Shown here one piece after another: positions 6,376 to 6,563 of a DNA stretch of 6,563 bases (position 1 is the first letter of the stretch; every line of letters starts with the position of its first letter). The stretch comes from Bacteroidales bacterium (lineage in GTDB: Bacteria > Bacteroidota > Bacteroidia > Bacteroidales > WCHB1-69), in NCBI GenBank assembly GCA_031273515.1, contig JAISRU010000093.1, forward strand, positions 1-6,563, in the 5' to 3' direction. A model generated the notes under the pieces. It saw only the letters and a program-made list of their open reading frames with translations. It did no database searches and had not been told where the DNA came from. The translations under genes were made by a program, and so were the position numbers.

Positions 6376-6563
6376 ATGGAGGAAATGTCGCGCCGGACAA
6401 CGGTAATTAAACCGAAATCAAAACTTCTTGACGTGAATTTCAAGGAGTTGACACAGTATAAAGACCTTTGGCGTATGTTCGTCAAAAGGGACATCATTAC
6501 GCAATACAAACAAACAATATTGGGACCTTTATGGTTCTTTATCAATCCGATACTGACAACCAT
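6376..6563 (+). CDS. ABC-2 polysaccharide/O-antigen export permease (Wzm/TagG type), N-terminal part
   Basis: An open frame starts at ATG 6376 and runs off the window after 62 codons without a stop. The residues after a basic head (MEEMSRRTTVIKPKSK) include YKDLWRMFVKRD, then YKQTILGPLWFFINPIL. This is the signature N-terminus of permeases that export O-antigen, teichoic acid or capsule polysaccharide: a cytoplasmic amphipathic helix with the conserved RD..xxYK, followed by GPLW at the entry to the first membrane helix. The family works with an ATPase (Wzt/TagH) to move lipid-linked polysaccharide across the inner membrane. The start at 6376 is preferred because an A-rich leader (6361-6375) precedes it. 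An internal ATG at 6385 directly abuts GGAGGAA (6378-6384), too close to be a normal ribosome site. The 372-bp gap from ispF suggests its own promoter. The polysaccharide type and the partner ATPase lie outside the window. Confidence 0.88.
   Translation, partial: MEEMSRRTTVIKPKSKLLDVNFKELTQYKDLWRMFVKRDIITQYKQTILGPLWFFINPILTT

Overview
The window looks like chromosomal DNA of a member of the Bacteroidota, probably of the Bacteroidales. The reasons are the adjacent porU and porV genes of the type IX secretion system (T9SS, found only in this phylum), A-rich leaders without clear Shine-Dalgarno sites, and the short A/T-rich dispersed repeats between genes. The species cannot be named from the sequence.

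Layout: positions 1-374 carry no convincing gene. They hold a 17-bp inverted repeat with nested small hairpins (3-99), a second imperfect stem (134-190), and two copies of a dispersed element ending in AGTTCA(A)GACAA. Three genes then follow on the + strand in close order: porU (375-4214), a gingipain-fold sorting-signal peptidase; porV (4272-5504), the outer-membrane shuttle barrel of T9SS; and ispF (5530-6003), the MEP-pathway cyclodiphosphate synthase. The ispF start lies 25 nt after the porV stop, so these two are probably co-transcribed. The 57-nt porU-porV gap also fits one transcription unit.

Positions 6004-6375 are a repeat-rich intergenic stretch with four simple-repeat families: a TGAAAAT/TGAGAAT heptamer array that starts on the ispF stop codon, a GTGAACAA octamer array with an inverted partner, CACAGAG triplets, and three copies of the same AGTTCAAGACAA element seen upstream of porU. 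From 6376 to the window end runs the start of an ABC-2 polysaccharide/O-antigen export permease, cut off by the window edge.

Functional picture: PorV delivers secreted proteins carrying a C-terminal sorting domain to PorU, which removes the domain and, in Porphyromonas, joins the protein to A-type LPS. The downstream permease belongs to the family that exports O-polysaccharide, the material of such anchors. That link is inference only, because the repeat-filled gap suggests a separate transcript. IspF is a housekeeping isoprenoid enzyme whose role in the cluster seems to be positional. I see no convincing new biological system; the unusual content is in the repeats.
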